DNA of 64,000 nt from Pteria penguin (GCA_035048485.1 CM068584.1:58467739-58531738), one strand, 5' to 3'. Shown: positions 10,508 through 23,156, counted from the stretch's first letter. Translations and numbers: made by a program. The notes: generated by a model from the sequence alone, not told the origin.

Positions 10508-12394
10508 AAAGAGCTGAAAGTTGTGCAGAATTGTACAAGTTACACTGAAATCATAAAGATATTAGTCTCAGCTGCTAAAAATACGATACAACCAAGCAGC
10601 CAAAGACCAGGAAGAGGAAGTGACTGCAGACCATGCATATGCAACAAGTTACAAGGCAACATGCAGCTAGGTTCATGCTGACCAGTGCAGTGATTAATGT
10701 TCTTGCTGTGCTTCCTATCAGTATGAATGTGAGTAATATTTACCGAAGCTTCATACTGGCAGAAGTGACTGACATCTAGTGGATGGTTATGTTTCAATAA
10801 ATGCGAGCAAAGTTAAGTTTAACCAATTCTAGTACACGATTCATGGTCAAGGTGTGGACTTCAAGGTCATTTTTTGAAAGGGCTTTATAGATGAAGTTCA
10901 CACGTCATATATGTTTTTTACTTTTATATTTCAAATGTTATGGACAAGGTCGATGTTGCAGACTGACACTTGAAACATATAAGGCAAATGTAATATATAT
11001 GGACCCCCGACACCACATATTTCGATCCTGGGACATACAAAGGAAATACCATACGTATATTGTTGTATTCTATAGACATTCAATATTTTCAAACATTTTC
11101 TAAATAGGTAAATGTTTTAGGACGTTGTTTATGAATTAATCATTAAACATGTTATATACGGACAATTAAGCATAGTGAGAGAAGAAAGGGAGGATAATTT
11201 AACTTTGAATAACTCAGCAACCCTAGGTTATGTTTTTTTAACTGATATAGAAGAAACGAGTTTTTTTTTCTACTGATGGATAGAAATAATACGAGAGACT
11301 CAGTAATTAGTAATTTTTACCACATGAATCAGCGAATAAGTTTATTTTACAAAGATTAAGCAAAGAATAAATATGATACCTTTTAATTATTGCATATATT
11401 CTTCAAAGGCAATGAGAGTTTTCATATACTGATCTAACCTTTTGTTATCAGATTCCATGAACACTTGAAATATCTTGACATCAATTTAAAGTATGCCAAA
11501 ATGGGATGCCTCGTTTTGTGCTGTTGTCAAAAAAACCGTATAACCAGAAATCTTCGCGAGATACTTATTTTCGCGAGTAATTTGAACAAGCGAAAATAAG
11601 TTACCGTAAAAAATTGTACTGCGGAAAAAAAAATGGGGAACAAACGTATTAATTTCATCCCCATTTCTCCATGGACGTCTAGGAGGCGAAACAAGTAGAA
11701 ATCCAGGGGATCGACGACTAACTCAAATTACGGGTATGTACAATTTTAAAACCCTAATTGATAAAGCCCATGATTTCGTTATGTCAGTGGTTTCCCACAT
11801 TTGTCGATAGCTAATGAATACTGCATATTTTAATCAAAGCCATTGTACGTGTCCGTTTTCCCTTAATTAAATATTTATTTATTCTTTGAGGGTACTTTCG
11901 CTGTGTCAGTGGACGGAGTGTTTTTTTTCCCATGCTCGGAGAGACGGATAAATGCCATCCGAAATTCCGATTCCCCTCCGAATTCCAATAAACCAAGCAT
12001 CAGTCAATGCTATGATAAACAAAAAGTGTTTGGATGCTAAAAGATCTAAAAATGAACTTCACCATCTTGATTCAGCTGTTATGCACCATGGAAAATGAAG
12101 CAGGTAATTTACGCAGAAAAAGTCACAAAAGTGTATATTTTTCGGCTTTTACATGTTTGAATGTGTATACATTTGTTTAGTCATGAATTGTAGTTGATAT
12201 TAATAGATTTAACCCTCCCCCGTTTTTGGCATCTTATATGTGGCACACGAGCACTTGTTTCTTATGTGGCACAGGTGAGCAAATTTTGCTCACATGAGCA
12301 TTTTAGGAGAAACATTTTAGAGGATTTTTACTGCACAAAGTATAAAAAAGAGTTTGAGAAAGTATTTTGAATTAAATTTCTTAAACAAAAATCA
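10508..12394. other. Intergenic, decayed repeats only
   Basis: No gene was recognised. Near 11533-11607 there is a GAAATCTTCGCGAGATACTT stretch with an inverted TTTTCGCG/CGCGAAAA-type partner, which looks like the edge of a dispersed palindromic repeat. Short ORFs here (10540-10797 minus, 10891-11103 plus, 11811-11996 minus) have no domain and low-complexity composition. Confidence 0.45.
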
Positions 12395-12541
12395 CATTTT
12401 ATGCACTACCCGCTACTGATGAACAACGCAAGAAAGAATTCTTCTCCGAGCGTTGGGATTACACATTAGAGAACCGCGTTGAATTTGCCTTGCTTAATAC
12501 CTGGCACAGCACCACTATTATAGAGGATTTCAAACGTGTGT
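12395..12541 (+). pseudogene. Short coding-like remnant (about 48 codons)
   Basis: The frame YALPATDEQRKKEFFSERWD continues as a charged helical segment with WHSTTIIEDF and stops at TGA near 12539. Amino-acid composition (Arg, Lys, Glu, Trp) is protein-like and unlike the surrounding AT-rich noise. No family was recognised. It may be an isolated exon of a transposase or of a host gene. Confidence 0.3.
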
Positions 12542-12962
12542 GATATTCCACGGACAAAGCGCAGTAACTCGATGCCGCAATAAATGCGTATACTCAATAG
12601 AGTATCTCGGTTTTGTTCAGGAATATCCAATATATTTTAATGGAAATTCTAAATGTTTCTTTTAGTTAAATTTTGAGTGTTTCTTTGTTTGGGTAATATT
12701 TTGTTTAAATTTCAATTAATTTATTTGTATGCTTGAGTTTGTTTTGTTTTGGTTTTTTTTTTGGGGGGGGGGGGACACGTGTTATTATGAGTTAAGTACA
12801 TGTAAGTCATTCTCCTGATAATTTTTCTTTCTTTTCTTCTATCTACATATTTGTCTTTTTAATGAGGAAGACCCGCCCCGTTGCCTCGGCAATAGGTAAG
12901 CTCTAGTTTCTTATTATTATTTTTAAAACACTTTCCTTTTTTCTCTTGCCCTCCCCCTTTTT

Positions 12963-15500
12963 AGCTCACCTGAGCCAAAGGCTCACGTGAGCTATTGTGA
13001 TCAATCACCGTCCGTCGTCTGTCCGTCGTCCGTCGTTAACTTTTCACATTTTCGACTTCTTCTCCAGAACCACTGAACAGAATTTGATGAAACTTGATAA
13101 GCATGTAGTATTCATGGTCCCCTACAAGTGTTGTTGTTTTTCGTCCAGATTCATCAACAGGTGGCGCCACCACAGGCAAAAGTAGGTCAAAGAGGGTACC
13201 CTCCTTTGACAAACTTCTTCTTCAGACCGGGGGCATACAGAGACAAACCGAATGCATAGGAATGATCTAGAGGGATGTGTGAATAAGTGTTGTTATTTTT
13301 GGTTCCATTCCGAAATCAAATTTTTGACGTTTTTTTGTACTTGGTAGTTTTAATGCAGAAAAGAGGTATTCTTTTCTTTTAGTAAACATTGATGCATTAA
13401 TTTGGTTTAATTTGATCATTTTGATGGTAAGAAATACTACTGCGAAGAAAATTTTTCAATATTTTATGTTTTGGATTTTTTATGAATTTTTTAAGACTTT
13501 CAAGAAAAAGGGGGTGGGATAATTGATGTAAACATTTCACAGTTTGAACTTTTTCTTCGGAACCACTTGCTAGAATTCAATGAAACTTGGCATGCATCAA
13601 ATACTCAAGGTCCCCGACAAATGTGGTCATTTTTGTCAGGATCCATGAACAGGTGGCACCACCACAGACAAAAGTAGGTCACAGAGGGTACCCTCCTTTG
13701 ACAAACTTCTTATTCAGATCGGGAGCATACAGCGACAAACCGACTGCATAGGAATGATTTAGAGGCATATGGGAAGAAGTGTTGATATTTTTGGTTCCAT
13801 TCCGAAATCAAATTTTTGACGTTTTTTCATTTTTATTTTGGACTTTGTTATTTTAATGCATTAAAGAGTTATTATTTTCTTTTAGTAAACATTGATGCAT
13901 TCATTTGGTTTCATTTAATCATTTCTATGGTAAGGAATGCTGGTGCGAAGGAATTTTTTCAATATCTCGATTTTTGATTTTTTTATGAATTTTTTAAGAC
14001 TTCCAAGAAAAGGGGGGGGGGGACAATTTTTCATATCTTCAACTTGATCTACAGAACAACTTGAAGGATTGTGATAAAACTGGGTAGGATGCAAGTGCTC
14101 ATAGTCCTTTTCAAAGGTTTTGTTTTTTGTGTGGATCATCCAAATTGGTTAACAGATAATGCCACCATGTCTAAAAGTAGGTCCACAGTGGTACATATAC
14201 CACTTGGTAATTGAAATATGGAGAGTAGCGGTTCAAATCCAGCTGTGGTAAAAAAAAATCTTTTTTTTTTTTTACACATCTAAATAAGTTTTTAGATATT
14301 TCTCAACACTCAACATATGAAATTAGGAATTTTACGTTTAAGACTTCCAAAAAAAGGGGGGGGGGTGGCCATTTTTCACATTTTCAACTTTTTCTACAAA
14401 ACTGTTTGAAGGATTTTAATAAATCTTGGTAGAAATAAGTCACTTATGATCCTCTTCAAATTCTGTTGTTTTCGTCCAGACCTCTTTACAGGTGGCGCCA
14501 CCATAGTCAAGAGTAGGTCACAAAAGAGTTCCCTCGTTTAACAATATTCTTTTTCATACGGGCTGTATACAGAGACAAACAGAATGCATAGAAATGATCT
14601 AGAGGGATGAGTGAAGATGTATTGTCATTTTGGTTCCCTTTCAAAATCAAATTTTAGAATTTTTTTCGACATTTCTTTGGACTTGGTGATTCAATGCAGA
14701 AAAAAAGTGTCATATTTCCTAGTTAATTGATAAGAATGATTTCTTATGGACTATTGTGATCATAATTATGGTAAGGATTGTTACTTTGAAAGAATTTTGT
14801 CAATATCTCAATTTTTGGATTTTCTATGGATTTTTTAAGCCTTCCAAATGAGGGTGTATAGGAACAATTCAATCACATTTTTCACTTCTGCTGTTATACT
14901 ACATGAAAGATTTTAATGAAACATGGAATACATGAGGTACTAAAAGTCCTCAATCAGTTTGGTAAATTTCATCCAAATTAGTTAACAGATAATGCCACCA
15001 TGTCTAAAAAGCAGTTCTCACAATAGTACATATACCACTTGGTAATTGAAATATGGAGAGTAGCGGTTCAAATCCAGCTGTGGTCAAAATTTTTTTTTCA
15101 TTTCTTTACACATCTAAATAAGTTTTTAGATGTTTCTCAACACTCAACATATGAAATTAGGCAATTTTAAGTTAGATTTGGACAATATTTGAAACAATTG
15201 TTGTTCATGACCCAGACTTGAAATCAGTCAACAAAAGGCCCCACCTAAAGAAAATGACTAACTTGTTGCCCTGAATGACTTCTTGCAGAGACAAAGGAAA
15301 TGCTTAATATCAAAATCACCTGAATGGATGTACAAGAAAGTGTTGTTTTTTATTCTAGTCTGAGATAAAATTTGACATATTTTCAACATCTGTGTTGACT
15401 TAGTCACATTAATGCAAAAATAAATGAATTCTTCCTTCATGCATGACTGATAATCGAGGTACTCAGGTGAGCGATATAGGCCCACTTGGGCCTCTTGTTT
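12963..15500 (+). mobile_element. Hairpin-ended non-coding repeat (AGCTCACCTGAGC family), 2.5 kb
   Basis: The left end is a 14-bp hairpin: AGCTCACCTGAGCC, loop AAA, GGCTCACGTGAGCT, one mismatch. The right end has ACTCAGGTGAGCGAT, an inverted match to the left terminus, then a GGCCCA/TGGGCC hairpin and CTCTTGTTT. The interior is three to four degenerate units of about 500 bases (recognised at 13040, 13545, 14360 and 14880). Each contains an AGGTGGCGCCACCA-like motif, a GGGTACCCTC motif and a poly-G run after AAGACTTC. It has no ORF of a transposase. A second, shorter copy is at 62002. Such repeats are common in bivalve genomes as I recall; class unresolved, with a helentron-like or foldback DNA element most likely. 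Confidence 0.75.
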
Positions 15501-16702
15501 GCACCGATCTAAGAGATGTTGAGCAAAACGCGTTCGGTCGCTCCGTACGTGTGGACTTCCTTAATTCAGCAACGCCTGATAATGTTCAATAGAATGTTGT
15601 AACAGTCACCATAATTCAACAGTGGGCGTCATCATGCGACCTCGAGGTAGTGCTTTATTTTCCGCTGGTATAGTCGTGTTTAAAAACGCTGGTTGCTAGG
15701 CTAACAGTTTTAGCAGTTCTTGAATATGTTTCAACAACGGACTAGTGCGTCAATAATAACATAAATTAACACAAAAGTGTCATATAGTTTTCTATTTCCA
15801 TACTATTATCGATGGAAAATGTTTTTACAAAAGCATTAATAAAAAGTACCTTTGTGAATCCAGATGCCAGAAATAGGGGTGGGGTCCTTGAGACGGAATC
15901 ACCCTACCCCTTTGAAAATTTACACACACACGGACATTTTGAATTAATTTTGAGACTGAAACTTTTGTTCTTGGCGCATATTTTTTTCGTCTCTCACAAA
16001 CTAGACGTTACGCTTCTTTGTCCAGTATGTCTGTATGGGAATGTGGACACACTAATGAAAGGGCTAGTCCAATACTATAAAAATACCACTCCCTTCCAAA
16101 TCAAAAAGGTAATTAATCTGGATGGTTCTACGTTGGCGGATACAGCGAAAGGATCATGGATGATACGGATGATAAGAACCCCACTCCTTAGTCATAGAAT
16201 TCTTTACTGGCAATATAAGAGATAAACCCTTCTCATGGCTGTATAGTTACCATATTATACTTTAGATCGGTAACACAACTTCCTCTTTTCACTTTTCATT
16301 CAAAGTCGCTTTATTCGTCCCTGATTGTCTGTTTAGTTCAATGACTCTGATACTTTACAGTGACATTATTCATTATGCACTCGCTGTGTAGTATCGTGTA
16401 TAATTCTGAAGATTTCGTCTTCAATCAAAACCATTTCTGGTTTGTATGTTACTTCTTCGAACAGTCCAAAAGATGTGTCAACAAACGGATGTGTAAACTA
16501 ATGTGTATTTGTCTACAGTAAAGAATATATGTATGGATTATATTATGCTTTCCAAATGTATTATAATCTGTAGTGCTGTACTGGAATTTGACTCTAAAAA
16601 GATAGTATTATCTGAAAATCGTAATTCATCAGTTTGCCCATATCTCATTTGCCGTTTTACATTTGCATTGGGAGGATGGAGTTTATTACAAGTAAAACTG
16701 AT
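15501..16702. other. Spacer with one unrecognised 137-codon ORF
   Basis: The ORF at 15812-16225 on the plus strand is the longest here. It has one hydrophobic segment (LILRLKLLFLAHIFFVS), but no domain was recognised and no splice context supports it. It could be chance. The rest holds nothing recognisable. Confidence 0.35.
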
Positions 16703-16838
16703 GGTTGGTTGATTAGGGTTTTACGTCGTTTTCAACAATGTTTCAGTTATATCGCGAGCATGGGGGCACCAACCTCTTAAACATAGTGGCGCAACACGGG
16801 AGTCGAACGCGGATCATCGGCGCCGCAAGCCGGCCCCT
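16703..16838 (-). repeat. Second SINE family, internally shortened copy
   Basis: GATTAGGGTTTTACGTCGTT opens the copy. The core CACCAACCTCTTAAACATAG and the inverted B box region are present, but the inverted A-box half is deleted, so CGCCGCAAGC runs directly into CGGCCCC. Confidence 0.83.
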
Positions 16839-17480
16839 TCAAGTACAACTAAACACACGATACTAATTGTACATTATGATATGTCATAACTGGTCATATT
16901 ACAATATTTAATTAACTAGTGCATGTAATGTAAATGTTCGTTCAACTTTTGTTTATTTATGTTACGCACGGTTGGGTGGGTGGCCTTTTCATGGCGAAAT
17001 ATACACAACATAATATTAGTATGTGGTCTGTTGTAATAAATAACGTTGTATTACATTGTGTTTGTGCATGCTACTTTAAAATATGAAGAAAACAAGTTAT
17101 ATAATTACATGCACTTCTGCTTGCGACTCCACGTTGTCTTTACCGTCTTCGATCAAATGTCACGATTGCATGATTACGCCTTATTCTTTTATACTGAGGG
17201 AGAGAGCTATGTTCTAGCATTTGAGTCAGACGTTCATTAAACTTATTTATTACAGGTTGTACAGATATAATATGCATATATTATACTTCAATATCATGGT
17301 GGGTGTTATGAGGGTCATTTATTTATTTATTTATTGTTTATATCATTGAATGTTTTTAAGCACCAAAAAGTTCAGTAATTGTATGTGGTATAACTTGTTT
17401 TCTTCCATAATTATGTGTGAATGTCCTTGTGAGTTCTTAATAATCTAGATGCTTCTATATTGGAAATCGTTAGAGCATTG

Positions 17481-17645
17481 TTGGTTGATTGGTGTTTTAC
17501 GTCGTTTTCAACAATTTTTCAGTTATATCGCGACATGGAAGCAGGAGGTAGCCAACCTCTTAAACATAGTGGCGCAACCCGGGAATCGAACCCGGGTCGT
17601 CTGCGCCGCAAGCCAAGCGCTTAACCACTACACCAAGCCTGCCCC
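17481..17645 (-). repeat. Second SINE family, full length, 11-bp target duplication
   Basis: The SINE is bounded by TTAGAGCATTG at 17470-17480 and again at 17646-17656. This shows exact insertion borders. Inside are GTTTTACGTCGTTTTCAACA, the core, an inverted B box GGGAATCGAACCC and the inverted tRNA head ending CAAGCCTGCCCC. It is the best reference copy of this family in the window. Confidence 0.93.
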
Positions 17646-17656
17646 TTAGAGCATTG

Positions 17657-19052
17657 TAGAAACTACAAGTACCTGACAACTATAAATTGCATATAAGGCA
17701 TGGACTTTAGCATTTCGGGAGCACTGCGTTACACTGCCTTTCTACGTAATACTGGGGAATAATCATGTTTACTGACTGCTTGAATTGGATTTATCGAACT
17801 GTGTGAAATTATACACTGGACACTTTATTCATATTATAAACAGTGGATATAATACGGACTTCAATGTTCCGGAATCGTCACTCATGTACACCTTATTCGA
17901 CTTTGTGGTGATAAGCATTATCTGTGGTTTTGTTATTTTTGTTAATTTGTAAATAAATTAAATTTTCAGAATCTTTTGTTGTCATTGAGTACAATAATAG
18001 CAATGTGCTTAATGTTATTCAATGTTGAAGCCTATATAAATATCTTTTATATGTTATTAATTATACTATACTAGGCTTCATATATACTGAAAATCAACCA
18101 TACCCAGAGAAAGCAGGGAATGCTAGTTGACGGGAATTCAACTATTGAATAAAATTATGGGGTGAGAAAGCAGAAGTGTCTATTGAAGAAGGAACACCAT
18201 ACATCACCTATGCCCTGCTAGTCAATGACTCCCAGGTTATCAGATCTTTAAACTCTACATAAAGTACTGTAATTGAGGTTTGTATATTTCAACAGATCAA
18301 ATGATTTCTCTCCACGTATATATTCCTGTCTTCAATGATCCACTGCACTTGTATTCTGAGTAACAACACAATTAACTGTTAAGAACAAATCCCAAAATAA
18401 TCACAACTACAATGTATTTCATACGTCTGTGCTGAAATCGGTTACATTGATGCATGCCTTTGATACGTCAGTTCTCGATAGATGTGAAACAATACTGATG
18501 TTATGTTGCAGTTTAACTAAGTTATTATAGATTGTACAGATATAATATGCAGATATTATACTTCGATATCACGATGGGATTAGAAGTGGTGTCCATATCA
18601 AAGGAGAAACAGAAACCAGTGTAGAAACTGAAATGTACACCCCACGATATGTCATTCACTGTTTACAATAATAACATGATGTGCTTAATGTTAGTCCATG
18701 TATATGCATGTCTAATATCAGTTATTAATAATACTATAAATAAATATAGAACATATATACTTTTTAATTTAGTGCACCATATGCGCATTTCGACAACTTA
18801 TGTCTCTTCAGAGATGCTTGTGTACTGAAAACTAACCACTCAAAAAGAAAACAACTAATGTTACATGGTGGAAATGCAAAAAATGGATGTGAAGTTGTGG
18901 GGTGAAAAAGCAGAGCTGTCTATTGGTGAAGAAACTGTACCCTGGTAGTCAATGAGTGCCAGGGAATTAAGCTCATCCAAGAGTACTATAATTGAGGGTT
19001 ATATATTGGAACTGATGTGATTTTACTTCGTAACATAGTAATCTTCAACGAC
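17657..19052. other. Non-coding, tandem-like duplicated segments
   Basis: No gene was recognised. TTGTACAGATATAATATGCA with a following TATTATACTTC occurs at 17256-17290 and 18531-18563, and blocks around 18120-18240 and 18850-18970 (GTGAGAAAGCAGA / GTGAAAAAGCAGA, GTCTATTG) resemble each other. This points to an old duplication of about 0.7-1.3 kb scale. Confidence 0.4.
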
Positions 19053-19097
19053 AATTCTATCTCGTCATAGCTACGTTCACTACGGAACCACGGGAGA
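19053..19097 (+). repeat. Left inverted terminal repeat of the DIRS element
   Basis: 45 bases that pair with 23112-23156. The adjoining inner sequence GGCGCGGTGAGCGGCAGGTC (19101-19120) recurs, in reverse complement, in the foldback at 23157-23413. Confidence 0.93.
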
Positions 19098-19321
19098 TAA
19101 GGCGCGGTGAGCGGCAGGTCAGTTTTACAGCTGTGTTTGGCAGTGTCGTACGTTATATTGTTATCGCTCTGTTTCCTTGGTGGAATTAAAGTTTTATTGT
19201 GTTCTTAATATAATTTGGATAGTTTTAATCATTACGTGTGATTCACACGTTTAATTTGTTTTAATTGTGTGACGCACACAGTTATATAATCGTGACACAC
19301 GATTTGAGTTCCTTGTACAGC

Positions 19322-20071
19322 ATGTCTGATGACGAGGAGCGATTACTAGGTGATGCACCTAGTACCGCATTGGGTGACAATAAAGCTCATAATGCGCTCA
19401 GTACGCACAGTAATTTGGCGACTACGCCTAGTACTCCGGCGACAACGCCTACATCTGGTATCTCCCTGCTCCTACTTCAAAGTAACATGGAGAAAATCGC
19501 AAATTCCATGGAAGCCATGGGCTCCGCTTGGAAGTCTCTTGCTCTTACCAAAGACAAAAGTCATAGCCCCCAACCTTCATGCTCAAAAAGACCACGTCAG
19601 TCCGACTCGGACACTGACAATGGTGGGGCGAAAAGTGCAAAGCAAAATGCACAATCACATGAAGATTCCGACTCCGACACTGACACTGATGATTGTGGAG
19701 ACGATAGCGATGATGACAATGAGTCTGATGCCGAAGCTTTGGTTAATAAGGCTTCCACAAAACCAAAGGGAGATAAGAAGGAGGTTCAAGCCAACACAAA
19801 ATTATCGGTCATGGCAGAAGCTGCCCTCGAATATGAGCTCAATGAAAAAGGACCTAAAGTCGACGATTCAGTTGCGAAAACAGTAAATAAACAATGGTTG
19901 GCAAAAATGCCTTTTAATGTATTACAAAATAAAAAGAGCTAAAAGTCCAAAGGCTACAAGAACCGTAAATACGGAAAGCAGGGAAATTTTCAGAAGGCCA
20001 AAAACTTCAAACGCCGCAACAAAAAAGTCCACAGACCAAAGCAGTCGAAATCGGACTCAAGCGACAACTAA
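19322..20071 (+). pseudogene. DIRS gag-like protein, deleted and frameshifted
   Basis: The start is probably the ATG at 19322 (MSDDEERLLGDAPST); an upstream in-frame ATG at 19265 is less likely. The N-terminal half is Ser/Thr/Pro-rich, then comes a short helical LLLLQSNMEKIANSMEAMGS, a long Ser-Asp-Asp acidic run (about 19600-19735) and KLSVMAEAALEYELNEKGPK, resembling the conserved core of DIRS gag. The frame stops at 19942. In the next frame a Lys/Arg/Asn-rich tail (GYKNRKYGKQGNFQKAKNF, about 19950-20008) runs to TAA at 20071. The middle of the usual gag appears deleted. Confidence 0.78.
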
Positions 20072-20074
20072 GCA

Positions 20075-21685
20075 TAGATTATGCGGTAAGTTGTCTTCAT
20101 TCTTCTGTAGAAGATTTAATACAGAATTTGTTAAATAATGCACAGCATTTTCATGGAGGCAATATAAAATGTTTTGTTGAACAATGGCAACAGTTAACAT
20201 CTGACCCAGAAATAATTGATATTGTCACAGGTATGCATATTCCATTTGACAGCAAACCGCGACAATATTCGTTGCCGACGCAATTAGATTTCTCTGATGC
20301 AGAAATGATGATCATTGATAATGAAATTCAGGGTCTTCTGGAAAAGCAAGTCATCAAATCATGTAATATTGAACAGGATGACTTCGTATCTACTATATTT
20401 GTTCGATCAAGACAAAATGGCAAACATAGAATGATTCTAAATCTAAAGCCTTTGAACGAACATGTGACATATAGTCATTTTAAAATGGACTCCTTATCAT
20501 CAGTTCTTCATTTGATTACCAAGAATTGTTGGATGGCATCAGTAGATATGAAAGATGCATATTATAGCTGCCCGATCTCATCTTCACATCAGAAATATCT
20601 TAAATTCGTATGGATGGATCAATGCTATAAATTTACAACTTTTCCAAATGGACTAGCATGCTGTCCTAGAAAATTCACAAAACTGTTGAAACCTGTTTTT
20701 GCGTTGTTGCGACAAATGGGTCACTTGTCAACTGTTTACATTGATGATACATATCTACAAGGTGAAACACCAGAAGACTGTTTTCAGAATGTTTATGATA
20801 CTGTACATATATTACAGACCCTGTCTTTGTTGAGTAACTTTGTGCAAAATGTTTTGAGCCTTTGTGCCTTTTCACAAGTAAGACGAATCGTCATATTCAC
20901 AGAATCTAGCACAAACCCGAGAAAAACAATTTGTTGTGAGGGTCTCAGTACAGGTTTCTCTGGGTGAACAATGAACCCGAGGTTTGTCCATACGGAGTGT
21001 TGCCATGTTGTTAGGCTATATGACAGCTAGTTTTCCTGCTGTAATGTATGGACCTCTACATTATCGCATACTAGAGATGGAAAAAGCGAAAGCTTTGAAA
21101 TTAGCTTATGGCAATTATGATGCCTACATGACCATCTCAAAAAACGCAAAGAAAGAAATTTGCTGGTGGCAACAGTCTATTGCGTCCTCTTACAATTTGA
21201 TCAATAGAGAGGCACCTACAGTTATCCTACATACTGACGCTAGCAACGCTGGCTGGGGTGGTGTCCTTGGAAATCTGAGGGCCGGGGATAGCTGGACATT
21301 AGCAGAGAGCCAATATCACATAAATTATCTAGAAATCATGGCCGTCTTCTTATCTCTAAAATCATTCCGCGACCATTTGCGGGGAAAACATGTGAAGGTC
21401 ATGACGGATAACACTACGGTCGTCTTTTGTCTAAACCACATGGGCACAAGCCATTCTAATAAATGTAATGCATTGACAAAATCAGTGTGGGAATGGTGTA
21501 TTTCTGAATCAGTTTTCGTAACAAGTGCACATATTGCAGGGTCACTCAATACGGATGCAGACATAGAGTCTAGAAAACGCCGTGAAACAGAGTGGAAACT
21601 TAATACATCTCTGTTAGAAAAAGCACTGCTACAATTACAGTTTAGTCCTGATATAGATTTATTTGCTTCAAGGCCAAACAAGTAG
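20075..21685 (+). pseudogene. DIRS reverse transcriptase and RNase H, one main frame break
   Basis: The RT frame runs 20128-20967 and shows FVRSRQNGKHRMILNLKPLN, SVDMKDAYYSCPI (first catalytic Asp), FPNGLACCPRKFTK and the catalytic YIDD (about 20739-20750). Downstream of about 20830 the frame degenerates and a short deletion removes the thumb. RNase H resumes at 20984-21685 with HTDASNAGWGGVLG, YLEIMAV and VMTDNTTVVFCLN, giving the Asp-Glu-Asp set, then AHIAGSLNTDADIESR. This is the order and spacing of DIRS Pol, which copies RNA into DNA and removes the RNA strand. Confidence 0.92.
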
Positions 21686-21866
21686 CGAAATATGTGTCTT
21701 TTCAATGTGATCCCGATGCATGGGCTGTTGACTCGTTTACACTTAACTGGAGGTATTTTAATTTTTATGCATTTCCTCCTTTCAGTGTGGTAGCCAAAGC
21801 TCTTCAAAAAATTCAGAAGGACCAGGTAATAGGAATTATTGTAGTTCCCCACTGGCCAACGCAGTC

Positions 21867-22946
21867 GTGGTTCTCAAAACTAACCAGAATGCTGATATCA
21901 AATCCAGTAATCCTGCCATCGGGGAAACACATACTGCAACTGCCATCAAACCCACTGGAAATTCATCCATTGTACAAAAGACTTCATCTATTGATATGTC
22001 TTGTGTCAGGGAATGCCTCGAAAGTAAAGGACTTTCAGGAAAGGCTGCCAACCTCATTCTCGGAGCATGGCGACAAACAACCCAAAAACAGTATAAGACA
22101 TATTTCGATCAGTGGCAAGCATACTGTAATACCGCAGGGTGTGATCCATTTTATCCACCTTTGAATATTGCAATTAACTTTCTTGCGGATCTTGCAGACA
22201 AAGTTGGCTACAGTGCTGTAAATACGGCTAGAAGTGCGCTTTCTGGAATTGCGTCATTACCTGATGGAAGCGTTTTTTGGGAAACATCCCCTTGTAAAAA
22301 GACTTTTGAAAGGTGTTTTTGAAGCAAAACCATCATTACCACGATACAATGATATCTGGGATGTAAATAGTGTACTTATGACGCCATATCATTGAAGGAT
22401 CTTACCTACAAATTAGTTATGTTACTGGCGATCCTTACGGGACAGAGATGTCAAACATTGCATCTTCTGAAACTTCCTCATATTCAGATTACAAATGATG
22501 CATGCGTTTTCTATATTGTGGATTTACTGAAACAATCCAAACCTGGAAAACATATTCAACCTATTTCACTCCAGGCGTACACAAAAGACCGCAGTCTGTG
22601 TGTTGTTACATGCCTTCAGAGGTATCTTGAGGTCACGCAGTCATTAAGACATTCTTCTAATGATGGCTTGTTTATAAGCTATTTAAAGCCACATAAAACT
22701 GTAACACGAGAAACGTTGTCCAGGTGGCTGAAGACGGTTCTGCGAGACGCCGGCATTGATGTTTCAATTTATAGTGCACACAGTACGCGTGCCGCGTCGA
22801 CGTCTGCTGCTTACGCAAGAGGTCTCCCGATTGAAGATATAATGAGATCTGCGGGATGGAGCAGTGATCGGACATTTGCAAAATTTTACAAACTGCAAAT
22901 AGACACTGCGAAATTTGACAATGCCATTCTTAGTGATGTTGTGTAA
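21867..22946 (+). pseudogene. DIRS tyrosine recombinase, split by a frame break
   Basis: The N-terminal core-binding half (21867-22322) contains ILGAWRQTTQKQYKTYFDQW, the arm-and-core helix pattern of YR enzymes. The catalytic half (22392-22946) has the first Arg in LTGQRCQTLH, then HSTRAAS (the His-x-x-Arg pair, about 22788-22799), GWSSDRTFAKFY with the Trp/His-position Trp and the nucleophilic Tyr (about 22854-22892). All catalytic residues R-H-R-Y are visible. The link between the halves has a frame change near 22310-22390. The enzyme would recombine the circular cDNA into the genome. Confidence 0.92.
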
Positions 22947-23111
22947 TTATCACATTTTCAGTGTTGAAGTCATGTGTAGCATTGTATTTAGTTTATATTA
23001 TAGTGGAGTTCTTTCAATAGACCTTATGTTGTTTATTACGACACTGTTGATCTGGTAGACTTGGCTAAACATAGCCAGTCTTTTGATCTCCTCGCAGACA
23101 CATGGCTGTCG

Positions 23112-23156
23112 TCTCCCGTGGTTCCGTAGTGAACGTAGCTATGACGAGATAGAATT
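23112..23156 (-). repeat. Right inverted terminal repeat of the DIRS element
   Basis: Reverse complement of 19053-19097, starting TCTCCCGTGGTTCCGTAGTG and ending with the element's last AATT. Confidence 0.93.

Larger units (their letters stand above)
19053..23156 (+). mobile_element. DIRS-type tyrosine-recombinase retrotransposon, 4.1 kb
   Basis: Coding order is gag, reverse transcriptase, RNase H, tyrosine recombinase. The ends are inverted: 19053-19097 and 23112-23156 are reverse complements over 45 bases (AATTCTATCTCGTCATAGCT inward). Inverted terminal repeats plus a YR domain instead of an integrase define DIRS-like elements, which integrate through circular DNA without a target duplication. 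No duplication is seen at the borders. Several frameshifts and an internal gag deletion mean it is no longer autonomous, yet the terminal repeats match almost perfectly, so it is fairly young. Confidence 0.94.

Noticed and set aside
12963..15500. Canonical Helitron
   Set aside because: No TC start, the 3' hairpin is not followed by CTRR, and no Rep or helicase sequence is seen; only a looser helentron-like possibility remains.
17449..17649. ORF spanning the second-family SINE
   Set aside because: Its peptide recurs at 2035 and 2923 and corresponds to the inverted SINE.
21325..21852. Minus-strand 175-codon ORF
   Set aside because: Antisense to the DIRS RNase H, which has real catalytic motifs.
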